DNA from: G963668605 sp963668605
GTDB taxonomy: Bacteria > Acidobacteriota > Terriglobia > Bryobacterales > Bryobacteraceae
Assembly (NCBI GenBank): GCA_963668605.1
Contig: OY764903.1
Location: 2,232,001 to 2,296,000, forward strand
Direction: 5' to 3'
DNA: 64,000 nt
Below are positions 34,509 to 44,008 of this stretch, piece by piece (the first letter of the stretch is position 1; each line of letters opens with the position of its first letter). Below the pieces are notes generated by a model. It did no database searches, had not been told where the DNA came from, and saw only the letters and a list, made by a program, of their open reading frames with translations. A program made the position numbers and the translations under genes.

Positions 34509-36902
34509 TCAGTTGACCCACACGGGGCTCGACCAGGCCTTGTTGGCGTCGAGTTGCTCCATGCGCAGGTACCAGTAGTCTCCGGGCTTGAACGGCTCAC
34601 GGTCTTCATACTCGAGTTCCGTATCCATCGAAGCGCTGGGGTTTACCAGCTCGCATTCCACGAAAACCGCTGGCTGTACACCCATCTTCTGCATGTAGGT
34701 GTGGATCACCTTGCCCGCCTTCGACCACGTGAAGTAGCCGTCGCGCTTCAACTGCTCGAGTGGAATGCGGACTTCGAACAAACCCATCGTGTCGGAATCG
34801 TCGAGCTTGAACATCAGGTCGCCCGTGACGTCGGAGATGTCCGCAAGGAATCCATCGCGATCATTCGATACCGCAGCCGTGAACCAAGCGATGCCGTCGC
34901 CGTCCTGCCGCACCTGCTCGAACGCCTGGTCGAGGTGGATGGTACGTTCCAAGCGGATGCGGCCGGAAGCCGACCGCAATTCGCCGTTGCGCATGCTGTC
35001 GGCGGCTTTGCGCTGATACACGTTGTCGCCCCAGACCACGCGCAGAAGGCGACCGCGGGCGCGCGCCGGGTGAAGTGTGTGGATCACGCGGGAGTTCTTC
35101 AGCAGGTCGATACGCAAGATCGGCGCGGTGCCGGAGACACGCGCCTGGATTTTGGCCTCGCGATAGTTGCCACCGGGCAGCTCGCCGCCCATGGGCTCGC
35201 CATTAACGTGAAAATCCATGAGAATGCGCTTATTGCCTGTGACCGCGAACGTTCGGCGCTCGTACAGTCCGTTCCAGATCTCTGCCCGCGACTTGCCCAG
35301 CGAGTATACTCCTGTCAGTCCGTTTGTATTCACGTAAAGCAGGCCGGGGTAGGCGTTGCCCATCGCGCTGGTGTGGGTATCGCCACTGGCCGACGCCGCC
35401 AGGCGCTGGCCCGATTGAAGGTGCTTCTGAAAGGACTCCTCGAAGACGCCGTGTACGGAAGCGATCTCGAAGAGCCGCTCGATGCGCGGGTCGGTCGGGT
35501 GCGACCAATCGGGTGGTCCGCCGCCAATGTGCGGGATCACCAGCGTGGGCACGCGCGCCAGTTGCAACGTCTTGAGCATCTTAGCGATGGGCGCCATCGG
35601 GTCGGACGGGTCGAGTTGCATGGTGGTCTTCGCCTCGTCTGCATTGTAGTAGACGTTGTGGTGCCCGCCGGCATTAGTGCCCACGCTGTACTCGTAGCCG
35701 AGGATGGAGACGAAGTCCTTCCAGCCGTTGAATAGCTTTGTGGCCTTCATGAGTGCTGGCCAGTTCTCGCTCGGGTAGCGCTTGCCATCCAGATAGAACG
35801 AAGGGCCAGTCACGCTCATGGGCATGTGGTGCGGAGTGACGGCGCCGAAATCGAGCAGGCCCACGCGGCGGCCATAGAGATACAGTTCTTCGAACACGCC
35901 TCGCCCGTCAGCCAGATAGGTGTGCTGATGGAGGTCGCCGTACCACACGCGCCGGATCGGGTCGCGTTCCACCCAGATGGGATTACTGAGACCGCGCGAT
36001 CCGCCATCAATAGTCTGCACGGCGATTCGCAGCACGCCCTCCGTAGGGGCTGTCACCGCGCGGGCGATGTAGTGCTCGAGCTCGGCGTCATAGGCGAACG
36101 CGGCGCCTTTTACTTCGCCCGCGGTCACTGCGAACTTCAGCCCGGTGTGATGCTTTGCGAGCGAGCCCCACTCGTCCTGCGGCAAGATCTCGACAGGAAA
36201 CGGCTCGCCGGCCCTGACGATCGCGGGCGCCTGCACGCGCAGGTGATGGAGCGGGCCGCCGGTGATCTTCATGCAGGCGTCACCGCCGTAACCGAGCACC
36301 TTGTCGTTGCGCGTGATCGCCACCCGGAAGTTGAACAGGTTCTCCTGGTAGTGCTGCATGCGGACGCCTTCCGGTCCGCCGAAATCGAAGTAGACCTTGT
36401 CACCGGGTGCGAGGCGGCCTTGCTCGATGGTCACGGCCGCTGCCCTACGGTACGGAAACACACTGACCGTGTCCCGCTTCGTCCAGTTGGTGAACGTCAC
36501 GCGGCGTCCGCGTACGCCTGCGGCCGTGAATTCGGCGCCGAACCACGCAGGCGCTTTTGGATCCGCCGTCTGGAACGCTTCCACATCGCTGGTGAAGTGC
36601 TTCCAGATCTCCAGCGTCATGCCGGTCTCGACCGGCATGGTTGAACCGGCCGTGTACTCAACGCGCACCCGCGTGCGCTGTCCCATTTCCGCCACCGGCG
36701 CGGTGAGCAGACGCACCTTGCCGTGCAATGGGAAACCTTCGGGGAAGTAGCCACCGGGCCGGTACTCGATTTTCATTGTTGCGGGATTCGGGAGGCCCGC
36801 GAGGGTCTTTTCGGCGACCGGGCTACGCGCGGCGACAACGAGGCAGGCAGCCACCACGATGGCGACGGCCGTGGCGATATGCTTGGTGCGTCGAGTATAC
36901 AT
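34509..36902 (-). CDS. DUF3604/PHP-like secreted protein (797 aa)
   Basis: An N-terminal signal or anchor (HIATAVAIVVAACLVVAAR) precedes a ~280-residue beta-rich region. From Tyr321 the metal-dependent PHP-like domain begins with YGDLHQHTYLADG (His325 and His327), followed by VTPHHMPMS, LGYEYS, VIPHIGGG and ASGDTHTSAMG, the usual metal-ligand and phosphoesterase blocks of DUF3604. The C-terminal ~150 residues are beta-sandwich-like. DUF3604 enzymes are poorly characterised; hydrolysis of a phosphoester or related bond is possible. It is transcribed toward the receptor relic. The 164-bp gap 36903-37066 holds nothing recognisable. Confidence 0.8.
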   Translation of the reverse strand: MYTRRTKHIATAVAIVVAACLVVAARSPVAEKTLAGLPNPATMKIEYRPGGYFPEGFPLHGKVRLLTAPVAEMGQRTRVRVEYTAGSTMPVETGMTLEIWKHFTSDVEAFQTADPKAPAWFGAEFTAAGVRGRRVTFTNWTKRDTVSVFPYRRAAAVTIEQGRLAPGDKVYFDFGGPEGVRMQHYQENLFNFRVAITRNDKVLGYGGDACMKITGGPLHHLRVQAPAIVRAGEPFPVEILPQDEWGSLAKHHTGLKFAVTAGEVKGAAFAYDAELEHYIARAVTAPTEGVLRIAVQTIDGGSRGLSNPIWVERDPIRRVWYGDLHQHTYLADGRGVFEELYLYGRRVGLLDFGAVTPHHMPMSVTGPSFYLDGKRYPSENWPALMKATKLFNGWKDFVSILGYEYSVGTNAGGHHNVYYNADEAKTTMQLDPSDPMAPIAKMLKTLQLARVPTLVIPHIGGGPPDWSHPTDPRIERLFEIASVHGVFEESFQKHLQSGQRLAASASGDTHTSAMGNAYPGLLYVNTNGLTGVYSLGKSRAEIWNGLYERRTFAVTGNKRILMDFHVNGEPMGGELPGGNYREAKIQARVSGTAPILRIDLLKNSRVIHTLHPARARGRLLRVVWGDNVYQRKAADSMRNGELRSASGRIRLERTIHLDQAFEQVRQDGDGIAWFTAAVSNDRDGFLADISDVTGDLMFKLDDSDTMGLFEVRIPLEQLKRDGYFTWSKAGKVIHTYMQKMGVQPAVFVECELVNPSASMDTELEYEDREPFKPGDYWYLRMEQLDANKAWSSPVWVN

Positions 36903-37066
36903 TATCCCCCTCCAAAAACCTGCCGGATCGCTTTGAGGTAGGACAACTCATGCACCCGGCGAAGGCATGATCGCGGTGCTCAGCAGCGCCACGATGTAAA
37001 TCATGAAGACGATCTACAGGCTGCCAGTCTGTGGCAGACGGCCCGGAGAACGGCTGGTGCGTTCAA

Positions 37067-40000
37067 TCAGAAGCGGAACTTGAGCGCCACCTGAATGATG
37101 CGACCATCCGCCGCGCTGTCGATGAGACCGAATCCCGCCAGGCCCAGCGTGGCTCCGGGGGCGCCAAAGAACGGGGTATTGGTCCCGTTGAAGAACTCGC
37201 CCCGCAGTTGGAGTAGTTTCGACTCGGTGACGGCGAAAGACTTGTACATGGCGAAGTCGAGGTTCCTCAGACCAGGGGCGGACACCAGATTGCGGCCCGC
37301 GTTGCCGAAGGTGTAGGCCGCCTGGCGTACGAAGGCGTCGGTGTTGAACCAACGATTGAGCGAGCGCTGGTCCGCCGGCAGGTCGGGCTTCTGGCCGGTG
37401 GCGTTAGGTCGCGCGCTGGCTGCGCTGCCGACGTTGGCCGGATCGCCGTTGACGCCCACGTTGACGCGGCGACCGGCGTTGAAGGTGAGGATGCCGCCCG
37501 CGGACCAGCCGCCTACCGCCGTGTTGAGCCATTTCGGCATCCCACCGCCGAACGTTTTGCCGCGGCCGATGGGGAGTTCATAATTGGCGCTCATGACGAA
37601 GCGATGCGGGAAGTGTTCATCGGCCAGCGACCGTTCGGCGTGAAAGTTGAGGCGGTCCTGCACCGAGTTGGGCGCGGAGCCACCGGAATCGGCGCCGCCG
37701 CGCGCATCACTGATGGCTTTTGAGAACTGGTAGGACGCCAGCAAGCTGAGTCCGCCCGACAGGCGCTTTTCCACCTTGGTGAGCAAAGCGTGGTAGTTGG
37801 AGTTGGCGCTGAACTCGCGGCGGAACGTATCGGCGAGCGGGGTGACGGTGTAACTCAGGCCGGGCACATCGAGGCGCGTCACCGGCCGGCGGGCGTTGAT
37901 ATTGCCGGGGCCCGGCGCGGGCGCGTTCGAGTCATAGCGCTGCAGCAGGCGGTTTCCTTTAGTGCCGGCGTAGCCGACTTCGAAGGCCCAACTGGAAGCG
38001 ATTTCGCGCTGGATGGTGAAGTTCCACTGCTGCGAATAGGGTGACCGGTTGGTACGGTCTTGCGAGATGGTCTGGAGGTTGGATAGCGCCGAGGAGGTGG
38101 CGCCCGCCGGGAAGCCGTCACGCAGCAGGATCGCGGGCGTGATGGAATCGGTGTTGAAGCCCGACTGGAAGAAGAAGGGTGCGCTCGCGTGCAGGTAGCG
38201 ATCGCCGATTTGGTCGACGCCCCCGAAATACATGCCATAGCCGGTGCGGATGACCGTCCGCGGGTCAAGCCGCAAGGCGATGCCGGCGCGCGGGGCGAAG
38301 TTATTGTAGTCCGGGCGAAGGGTAGAACGGTCGGCGATGCCGCCGGCTTTCGCCAGCAGCAGTTGCGGATTGTTGTAGCTGGCGTCGATGTCGAAGTTCG
38401 AATAATGATTGTACTTCTCAAACCAGGGACCGATGTACTCATAGCGGACGCCGAGGTTCACAGTGATTCGCTCGCCCACCTTGAAATCGTCCTGCACGTA
38501 GCCGGCATACAAGCGGCGGCGCTGATTGCCCTGGGCAATAGTGGATAGCTGCGAATTCGACGGAATGCCAAGCAGGAAGTCGGCGTAGGGGTTGCCGAAG
38601 AGGTTGGTCGAACTCTGGCGCGAGAAGTTTCCATTGAAGGTGAAGGTGCCGTTCGACTGGAAACCCTGGCGGTGGGGGGACTGCACGTACATCAGGTTGA
38701 AGCCGGTCTTGATGGTGTGGCGGCCGCGGGTCCACAACAAGTCATCGGTGAGTTGGCGTGTTTGCGAGTCGGAGAATTGGGGGTTGTTAGCGGGTGGCCC
38801 GAGTTGGTTGTAGCCGTTGATGTTGAACAAAGCATAGCCGGGCAGGGTGGTGTCGGCGCCCTTGAGACCGATGAGCGCATTCAGGGGCTCGGAGGCGGGC
38901 GAGCCACGCTTCGTGAGCAGGCGGTTCCAGCCGATTTTCAGAGTGTTGAACAGACTGGGTCCAAAGATATGACCGTGTGAAATCACAAAGGACTGCGGGC
39001 GGTTCTCATTCGTGGAGGTGCCGTCGCCGCCGCCGAAGGCCGGTTCGCCGAGTGCCGACTGTCCCGTCTGCAGGAAGTTCTGGTAGCTGAACCGTCCGTA
39101 GATGGTGTCCTTAGGGCCGATGGTGTGGTCAATGCGGATGTCGCCCTTGTGCGTGTTGGCAACGGTGCGGGGGTTGGCGAAGAAGTTATTGATGATGCCG
39201 GGGAAATTGGGATTCGGAGAGAACGAGGCCACCTTCGCGCCCACTGGGTCCAGGCGGCTGGTGGGAATGATGTTGCCGGCGAAGGCCTGGCGTTCACGCG
39301 TCTGGGCGTTGTACGTGGCGGGGTCGAAGATCTGCGTGGGACGGTTGTTGAAGAACGAGTGGGAGAAGTTGCCCACTCGCTCCTCCGGGGTGGCGACCGT
39401 GGAGAGGCTGGTGTCGGCGGTGGTTTGCAGCGTGCCTTCGTAGTCGGCGAAGAAAAATGTGCGCTCGCGGCGGATGGGTCCGCCGATCATGCCGCCAAAC
39501 TGGTTGCGACGGAAAACGGCATTCGGCACGCCCGGTGCCTGGAAGAAATTGCGGGCGTTGAACGCTTCATTGCGAAGAAACTCGAAGGCGCCGCCGTGAA
39601 ACTGATTACTGCCGGACTTGATGACCACGTTGACAGCGGCTCCCACATTGCGGCCAAACTCGGCCGAGTAGTTCGACGTCTGGACTTTGAACTCCTGCAC
39701 CGCGTCCACGCTCGGCGATATGACCTGCGGCGTCCGTCCCTGCGCGGCGTGCTGGTTAGAGTTGTTGTCCATGCCGTCGAGTAAGTAGTTATTGTGCGAG
39801 GCGCGGAAGCCAGCGGCGGAGAAGCCGCCGAAGCGGGAACCGGGCGGGGGAACATTTGTTCCGGCAGTGAGCAGCGCCAGTTGCAGATAGTCGCGGCCGT
39901 TCAGCGGCAGGTCGACGATCTTTTTAGTATCGATCACCTGGCCACGTGAGGCTTCCGTGGTTTGCAGCAATGTCGCGTCGCCACGAACAGTGATCTGCTC

Positions 40001-40336
40001 GGCGCCGGCGCCCACCTCCAGCGCGAGGTCGAGCCGTATCTCCTGCTGCACGCCGACGGTGATGCCGCTGCGGACCAGTGTCTTGAAGCCGGTGTATTCG
40101 ACGGTCACCGAGTACTGCCCGGTGCGTAGCGGAATCGAACGGAAGCTGCCGCTGTCGTCGGTCTTGGTCTCAGTGGCCACGTTGGTGTCCAGGTTGGTGA
40201 AGCGCATCTTGGCCTGGGTAACGCGGGCGCCGGAGGAGTCGGTCACGGTCCCGAGAATGATCCCTTGCTCTACCTGAGCGCTAAGAACCGGCAAGAAAGC
40301 CGCTATGGCGATGAGAACGCGAAAAAATGGCAACAT
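37067..40336 (-). CDS. TonB-dependent receptor, Oar-like (1,089 aa)
   Basis: Signal peptide MLPFFRVLIAIAAFLPVLSA, regulatory-like domain ILGTVTDSSGARVTQAKMRF, and a plug with LPLNGRDYLQLALLTAGTN and EFGRNVGAAVNVVIKSGSNQ. The barrel ends with VALKFRF. It is separated from the downstream DUF3604 gene by 164 bp. It is less related to the three-receptor group of 3934/7566/22741. Its upstream gap (40337-40653) contains a palindromic repeat, so a promoter would have to lie between 40337 and 40482. Confidence 0.93.
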   Translation of the reverse strand: MLPFFRVLIAIAAFLPVLSAQVEQGIILGTVTDSSGARVTQAKMRFTNLDTNVATETKTDDSGSFRSIPLRTGQYSVTVEYTGFKTLVRSGITVGVQQEIRLDLALEVGAGAEQITVRGDATLLQTTEASRGQVIDTKKIVDLPLNGRDYLQLALLTAGTNVPPPGSRFGGFSAAGFRASHNNYLLDGMDNNSNQHAAQGRTPQVISPSVDAVQEFKVQTSNYSAEFGRNVGAAVNVVIKSGSNQFHGGAFEFLRNEAFNARNFFQAPGVPNAVFRRNQFGGMIGGPIRRERTFFFADYEGTLQTTADTSLSTVATPEERVGNFSHSFFNNRPTQIFDPATYNAQTRERQAFAGNIIPTSRLDPVGAKVASFSPNPNFPGIINNFFANPRTVANTHKGDIRIDHTIGPKDTIYGRFSYQNFLQTGQSALGEPAFGGGDGTSTNENRPQSFVISHGHIFGPSLFNTLKIGWNRLLTKRGSPASEPLNALIGLKGADTTLPGYALFNINGYNQLGPPANNPQFSDSQTRQLTDDLLWTRGRHTIKTGFNLMYVQSPHRQGFQSNGTFTFNGNFSRQSSTNLFGNPYADFLLGIPSNSQLSTIAQGNQRRRLYAGYVQDDFKVGERITVNLGVRYEYIGPWFEKYNHYSNFDIDASYNNPQLLLAKAGGIADRSTLRPDYNNFAPRAGIALRLDPRTVIRTGYGMYFGGVDQIGDRYLHASAPFFFQSGFNTDSITPAILLRDGFPAGATSSALSNLQTISQDRTNRSPYSQQWNFTIQREIASSWAFEVGYAGTKGNRLLQRYDSNAPAPGPGNINARRPVTRLDVPGLSYTVTPLADTFRREFSANSNYHALLTKVEKRLSGGLSLLASYQFSKAISDARGGADSGGSAPNSVQDRLNFHAERSLADEHFPHRFVMSANYELPIGRGKTFGGGMPKWLNTAVGGWSAGGILTFNAGRRVNVGVNGDPANVGSAASARPNATGQKPDLPADQRSLNRWFNTDAFVRQAAYTFGNAGRNLVSAPGLRNLDFAMYKSFAVTESKLLQLRGEFFNGTNTPFFGAPGATLGLAGFGLIDSAADGRIIQVALKFRF

Positions 40337-40482
40337 CGGTAATCTGCTCCTGATCCGGGATTTCCATCTCTTTGGTCGCAGTTGGGAAACAGTATAGCCT
40401 AGAATGCGCTGCAGTGGCGCTGCAGATGTTGTCCATAGCCAAAACGGCGTCGCGTCGTGAAATGGGCGCCAGCCCTCGACCC

Positions 40483-40611
40483 TAAGTGCCTGTCAGGAAA
40501 TAACTGTTCCAGCGTGCCAAGTCCGCTTGCTTACGCGCGCGGCTCAGAAAGGCCTTCCGAGCCGTGACCGTCAGGGAGCCGTTGGTACGGTTATTTCGTG
40601 GCAGGCCCTAA
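40483..40611. repeat. Palindromic intergenic repeat, long copy (129 bp)
   Basis: The ends are imperfect inverted repeats: TAAGTGCCTGTCAGGAAATA at the left and the complement of TTAGGGCCTGCCACGAAATA at the right, with an inner GGCTCAGAAAGGCC…TTCC hairpin. It is homologous, in reverse orientation, to 43882-43986. It has no coding capacity. MITE/REP-like. It occupies most of the 317-bp gap between the receptor and sulfatase genes; the remainder shows nothing clear. Confidence 0.75.
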
Positions 40612-40653
40612 CGGGGTATATTACATGAATCGCACGTGTTTCCACAGACTGTG

Positions 40654-42117
40654 TCAACCGGCGCGTTTAAATCGGCTCGTCTTGCCTTCTCCATCGCCTT
40701 CGCCTTTACCCATGGGCTTGGGCTCGTATTCCGGCTTCTTCAATCCGGCGAGGAAGCCTTGCACCGCGTCGCGATGCTGCGCGAGCACGGCCTTGTTTTC
40801 GGGGCGTGCGGCAACGTTGGTGATCTCGTCGGGATCGTTTTCCATGTCGTAGAGGACGTGCTGCTCGTTTTCGGGCGCGGCCGGATACCAGTTGTACTTC
40901 CAGCGCCGTGAGCGCGCCATCACCTCGGTGGGAGGCTTGTTCCAGGCGCGAATGCCATGCACGCTGAATGTGATGTCGCGGCCTTTGCCGTTGCCCGTTG
41001 CCATCTTCGAGAAATTGCGGCCGCTCAGGTTGGCAGGCAGGCCCGAGGCCGCGCCTACCAGACCCGCCAAAGTCGGCAGGTAGTCTACGTGGTTGAGCAA
41101 CTCGGAGCACTTCTTCCCCGCCGGCACCACGCCCGGCATGCGGATCAGCAGCGGGACGCGCACGGATGCGTCGAACATGCAGCTCTTCAGCCACATGCCT
41201 TTTTCACCCGCCATATCGCCGTGATCGGTGCTGTACACCACCAGCGTCTTTTCGGTGAGCTTCAGTTCGTCAAGAGTGTTGAGCAGTTTGCCCACGTTGC
41301 TGTCGAGCCAGGACAGGCTGCCGTAGTAGCGCGCGCGGTAGACGCGGTGCATCTCCTCAGTGATCTTGTTCCATGAGTAGTTCTCGTAGGTCTTGCGCGG
41401 ATACCAGTCGTCGTCCAGATCACCCGGGATCAGTTTCGGGAAGTCGATCTTTTTCGGATCGTACATGTGGTAGAACTCGTTCGGCGCGTCCCAGGGCCAG
41501 TGCGGTTTCACCATGGAGGCGTGCAGGAAAAACTTCTTGCCGCGATTCTCTTTCAACCAGCGGATGGAATCCTGCGTGACTTCGCCATCGTGATCGCCGT
41601 CCGGGTTGCCAAGGACCATGCCACTGAAACGTGTGTCGGGCGAAGCATCATAGGCTTTCTTGTCTTCGGGGTCCGACTTCTTGTCCGCGCGGCCACCGCC
41701 GGCACGGTTACGGTAGTCGAAGCCGAACTTGGCATCCTCGTTGTTGGTGTGCGTCTTTCCGATGCACGCGGTTGTGTAACCGTGGTCCTTGAAGTGGTCG
41801 CCCCAAGTGCGAAGGCGCTCATTGAATATGAAAGAATTGCCGAACTGGCCGTGTTCTTGCGGGTAATTGCCGGTCATGAGGCTCTGGCGCGTGGGCGCGC
41901 AGATCGGGTCGGCGGCATAGGCGCGAGTGAATGTGGTGCCTTCGCGCGCCAGGCGGTCGATGGCGGGCGTGTGGATCACCGGGTGTCCCGCACAGCCCAT
42001 GATCTTGGGGTTGTGCTCGTCGGAAGTGATGACGAGGATGTTCCAGTCTTTGGCCTGCGGCGCTGCCTGAAGCAACGAGCCGATAGGAAGTGCTTTGATA
42101 AAGTCGCGTCGTTTCAT
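40654..42117 (-). CDS. Sulfatase (S1 family, CAPTR), Tat-exported
   Basis: Sulfate-ester hydrolase of 487 aa. ATG 42117 gives the leader KRRDFIKALPIGSLLQAAP and lies one base after the TAA of the upstream sulfatase, so translation is coupled. Metal motif VITSDEHNPKIMGCAG; Cys73 in DPICAPTRQSLMTG; STDHGDMAGEKGMW (choline-sulfatase-like late block). The C-terminus is glycine/lysine-rich. It pairs with the sulfatase at 42119, suggesting successive desulfation of one substrate. The longer frame to 42153 would overlap the neighbour extensively. Confidence 0.92.
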   Translation of the reverse strand: MKRRDFIKALPIGSLLQAAPQAKDWNILVITSDEHNPKIMGCAGHPVIHTPAIDRLAREGTTFTRAYAADPICAPTRQSLMTGNYPQEHGQFGNSFIFNERLRTWGDHFKDHGYTTACIGKTHTNNEDAKFGFDYRNRAGGGRADKKSDPEDKKAYDASPDTRFSGMVLGNPDGDHDGEVTQDSIRWLKENRGKKFFLHASMVKPHWPWDAPNEFYHMYDPKKIDFPKLIPGDLDDDWYPRKTYENYSWNKITEEMHRVYRARYYGSLSWLDSNVGKLLNTLDELKLTEKTLVVYSTDHGDMAGEKGMWLKSCMFDASVRVPLLIRMPGVVPAGKKCSELLNHVDYLPTLAGLVGAASGLPANLSGRNFSKMATGNGKGRDITFSVHGIRAWNKPPTEVMARSRRWKYNWYPAAPENEQHVLYDMENDPDEITNVAARPENKAVLAQHRDAVQGFLAGLKKPEYEPKPMGKGEGDGEGKTSRFKRAG

Positions 42118-42118
42118 A

Positions 42119-43594
42119 TTAGTTTCCGCTGGCGCGCAGGATTTCCCACGCATCCGCGCTCCAGGTAATTGGTTTCTTTGTCCCCTTGAACCACTCGGCG
42201 TAGCGCGCTTTCAGGTCTCGGACGATCTCCGGATGCTCCTTGGAAACCTCGTGCCGCTCGCCTTTGTCGTTCTCCATGTCGTAAAGCTCGTAGCGCTTCA
42301 GGTGCGACCAGTACCGCAGAATCCATCGCCCCTGGCGGACACCCCACGCAGGAGGCGCGGTCAGTTCGTCGCCCATGCCTTTGGCATTGCCGCCAGCCCA
42401 TTTCATTGCAAACTGTCCTGCCCAGAACAGCGTTTCATGGAGCGGCCCTTTCTGGCGCCCTCCGAGCACGGGCAACAGACTGCGGCCGTCCACGGCGTAG
42501 CCGTCGGGCAACCGCACGCCTGCGGCTTCGAGCGCCGTGGGCATGATGTCCATCGAGATCACCGGTTCGCGGCAGACTTTTCCGGCAGGCGTGCCGGCGC
42601 CCCAGGCAATCATGGGAACCCGCACGCCGCCCTGCCAGACCTGACCCTTGTAGCCAAGGAACGGCCCATTGCTTGGAGTCGGAGAGCCACCCGACGCACC
42701 GTTATCGCTGAGCAGGATCAGCAGCGTGTCCCGGTCGCGTTTCTGGTCCGCGAGCAATTTAATAATCCGCCCGACGCCTTCGTCGGCGGCGTTCAGGTAG
42801 GCGTAGAAATTGTCCACTCGCTTGACGCCGGTGTGAAAGCGCTTCAAGTAGCGATCCGGCGCGGGCCGGTCCAGCGGGCCGTGAACCGCGTTGTAGGCGA
42901 GGTACATGAAAAAGGGCTTGTCCTTGGCGCGCTGAAGAAAGCCCAAAGCCTCATCGGTAAACTGTTCAGTAAGATAACCCTGCGGCGCGGCTTTCTCGCG
43001 GTTCCGCATGAGGATGTCGGACTCGTAGTAGCTCGTGCCGTGGTTGTTGAAACCGAAGAAGTAATCGAAGCCGCGGTCGAGCGGGTGTTGCCCGGAGCCC
43101 GGTTCCATGCCGTGCTTCGCCTCCGCAAGGTGCCACTTGCCGAAGGCTGCCGTCGCATAGCCGCTCTTTTGCAGCAGTTGCACGGGAAACAACTGGTCCG
43201 TGGGCACTCCGGTGCGGGTAATGTCGAGGTTGACGTAGCCGCCGAACCTTTGCGGATACCGCGACGTCATGATGGCCGAGCGTGACGGCGCGCAGAGCGG
43301 GCAGGCCACATACGCGTCGGTGAAGCGCGTGCCCTCCTTCGCGAGGCGTGAGATCGTCGGCACGGCCGTACGGGCTGCTTCGAGCGCGTCGGCCGGGCGA
43401 ATATCCTTCTGGGCTTCGAGCGTCAGCGGGTTGATTTGCGCCAGCGTGAACTCATCGCTGTTGGGCGCAAACTGGCCGTAGCCGAGGTCGTCCATGAGGA
43501 TGACGATGACATTAGGACGCTTGGGCGCGGCCACGCAGGTTGGAAGGCCGCCCAACGTGGCGGCGGCGCCAGCGAGAAAATTGCGCCGGTTCAT
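42119..43594 (-). CDS. Sulfatase (S1 family, CAPSR), Tat-exported
   Basis: Sulfate-ester hydrolase of 491 aa. Leader NRRNFLAGAAATLGG; metal motif VILMDDLGYGQF. A 35-residue insertion (DEFTLAQINPLTLEAQK…) separates the metal site from the catalytic block, putting the formylglycine Cys at 101 in ACPLCAPSRSAIMTSR, later than in the other sulfatases here. FGKWHLAEAKHG and SDNGASGG follow. Its ATG overlaps the stop of a short upstream open frame (ATGA). It forms the first intact gene of a two-sulfatase operon. Confidence 0.92.
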   Translation of the reverse strand: MNRRNFLAGAAATLGGLPTCVAAPKRPNVIVILMDDLGYGQFAPNSDEFTLAQINPLTLEAQKDIRPADALEAARTAVPTISRLAKEGTRFTDAYVACPLCAPSRSAIMTSRYPQRFGGYVNLDITRTGVPTDQLFPVQLLQKSGYATAAFGKWHLAEAKHGMEPGSGQHPLDRGFDYFFGFNNHGTSYYESDILMRNREKAAPQGYLTEQFTDEALGFLQRAKDKPFFMYLAYNAVHGPLDRPAPDRYLKRFHTGVKRVDNFYAYLNAADEGVGRIIKLLADQKRDRDTLLILLSDNGASGGSPTPSNGPFLGYKGQVWQGGVRVPMIAWGAGTPAGKVCREPVISMDIMPTALEAAGVRLPDGYAVDGRSLLPVLGGRQKGPLHETLFWAGQFAMKWAGGNAKGMGDELTAPPAWGVRQGRWILRYWSHLKRYELYDMENDKGERHEVSKEHPEIVRDLKARYAEWFKGTKKPITWSADAWEILRASGN

Positions 43595-43881
43595 ATGGTT
43601 TTCGCGTGGAGTTCGACTACCGCCACGAGGCCCTTCACAGCTATCTGGATTTTGTCAGCCGCATCGAAGTTTTTGCACCTCGGCGTCTTTGAAATTTTTG
43701 CCAAGTTCACATCTTTCCGCAGTTTGTCAGTGCTGTACTCGCCAACTAACTCGCCGTCAATGTTTAAGCATACCGCGTGTGATGTTCGTTCAGCATGCGC
43801 GACAACAAATGGGTGCGGCGGCTGCCGTACGTAACGGGTTTGGTGAACCAGCGCCTGCTCGGTAGGGTCAACGCTTAACGG
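43591..43881 (-). pseudogene. 5'-truncated ORF upstream of the sulfatase, bounded by a repeat
   Basis: A 96-codon open frame with no ATG, GTG or plausible TTG near its 5' end. It reads EQALVHQTRYVRQPPHPFVV, then AVCLNIDGELVGEYSTDKLR and ISKTPRCKNFDAADKIQIAV, and its TGA overlaps the sulfatase ATG. The frame is closed upstream by a TAA inside the end of the palindromic repeat at 43882, so the repeat seems to have cut off the gene's start. No family recognised. The rest of 43595-44008 is the repeat plus a few bases. Confidence 0.35.
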
Positions 43882-43986
43882 TTAAGGGCCTGCCACGAAA
43901 TAACCGTACCAACCGCTGACGGTCACGGCTCGGAAGGCCTTTCTGAGCCGCGCGCGTAAGCAAGCGGACTTCGTGACCGGCCCTAA
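43882..43986. repeat. Palindromic intergenic repeat, short copy (105 bp)
   Basis: TTAAGGGCCTGCCACGAAAT at the left and the complement of TTAGGGCCGGTCACGAAGTC at the right bound a core with CGGCTCGGAAGGCCTTTCTG. The same sequence reads on the opposite strand of 40483-40611, with a shorter right arm. It ends 22 bp before the channel gene stop. Confidence 0.75.
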
Positions 43987-44008
43987 GAGTAGTGCGGATG
44001 CCTCGGCA

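Noticed and set aside
34319..34609. Short ORF between the receptor tail and the DUF3604 gene as a transposase remnant
   Set aside because: Only a stretch near LLKNCNYALGRVVC looked protein-like; no catalytic residues, inverted repeats or family match could be recognised.
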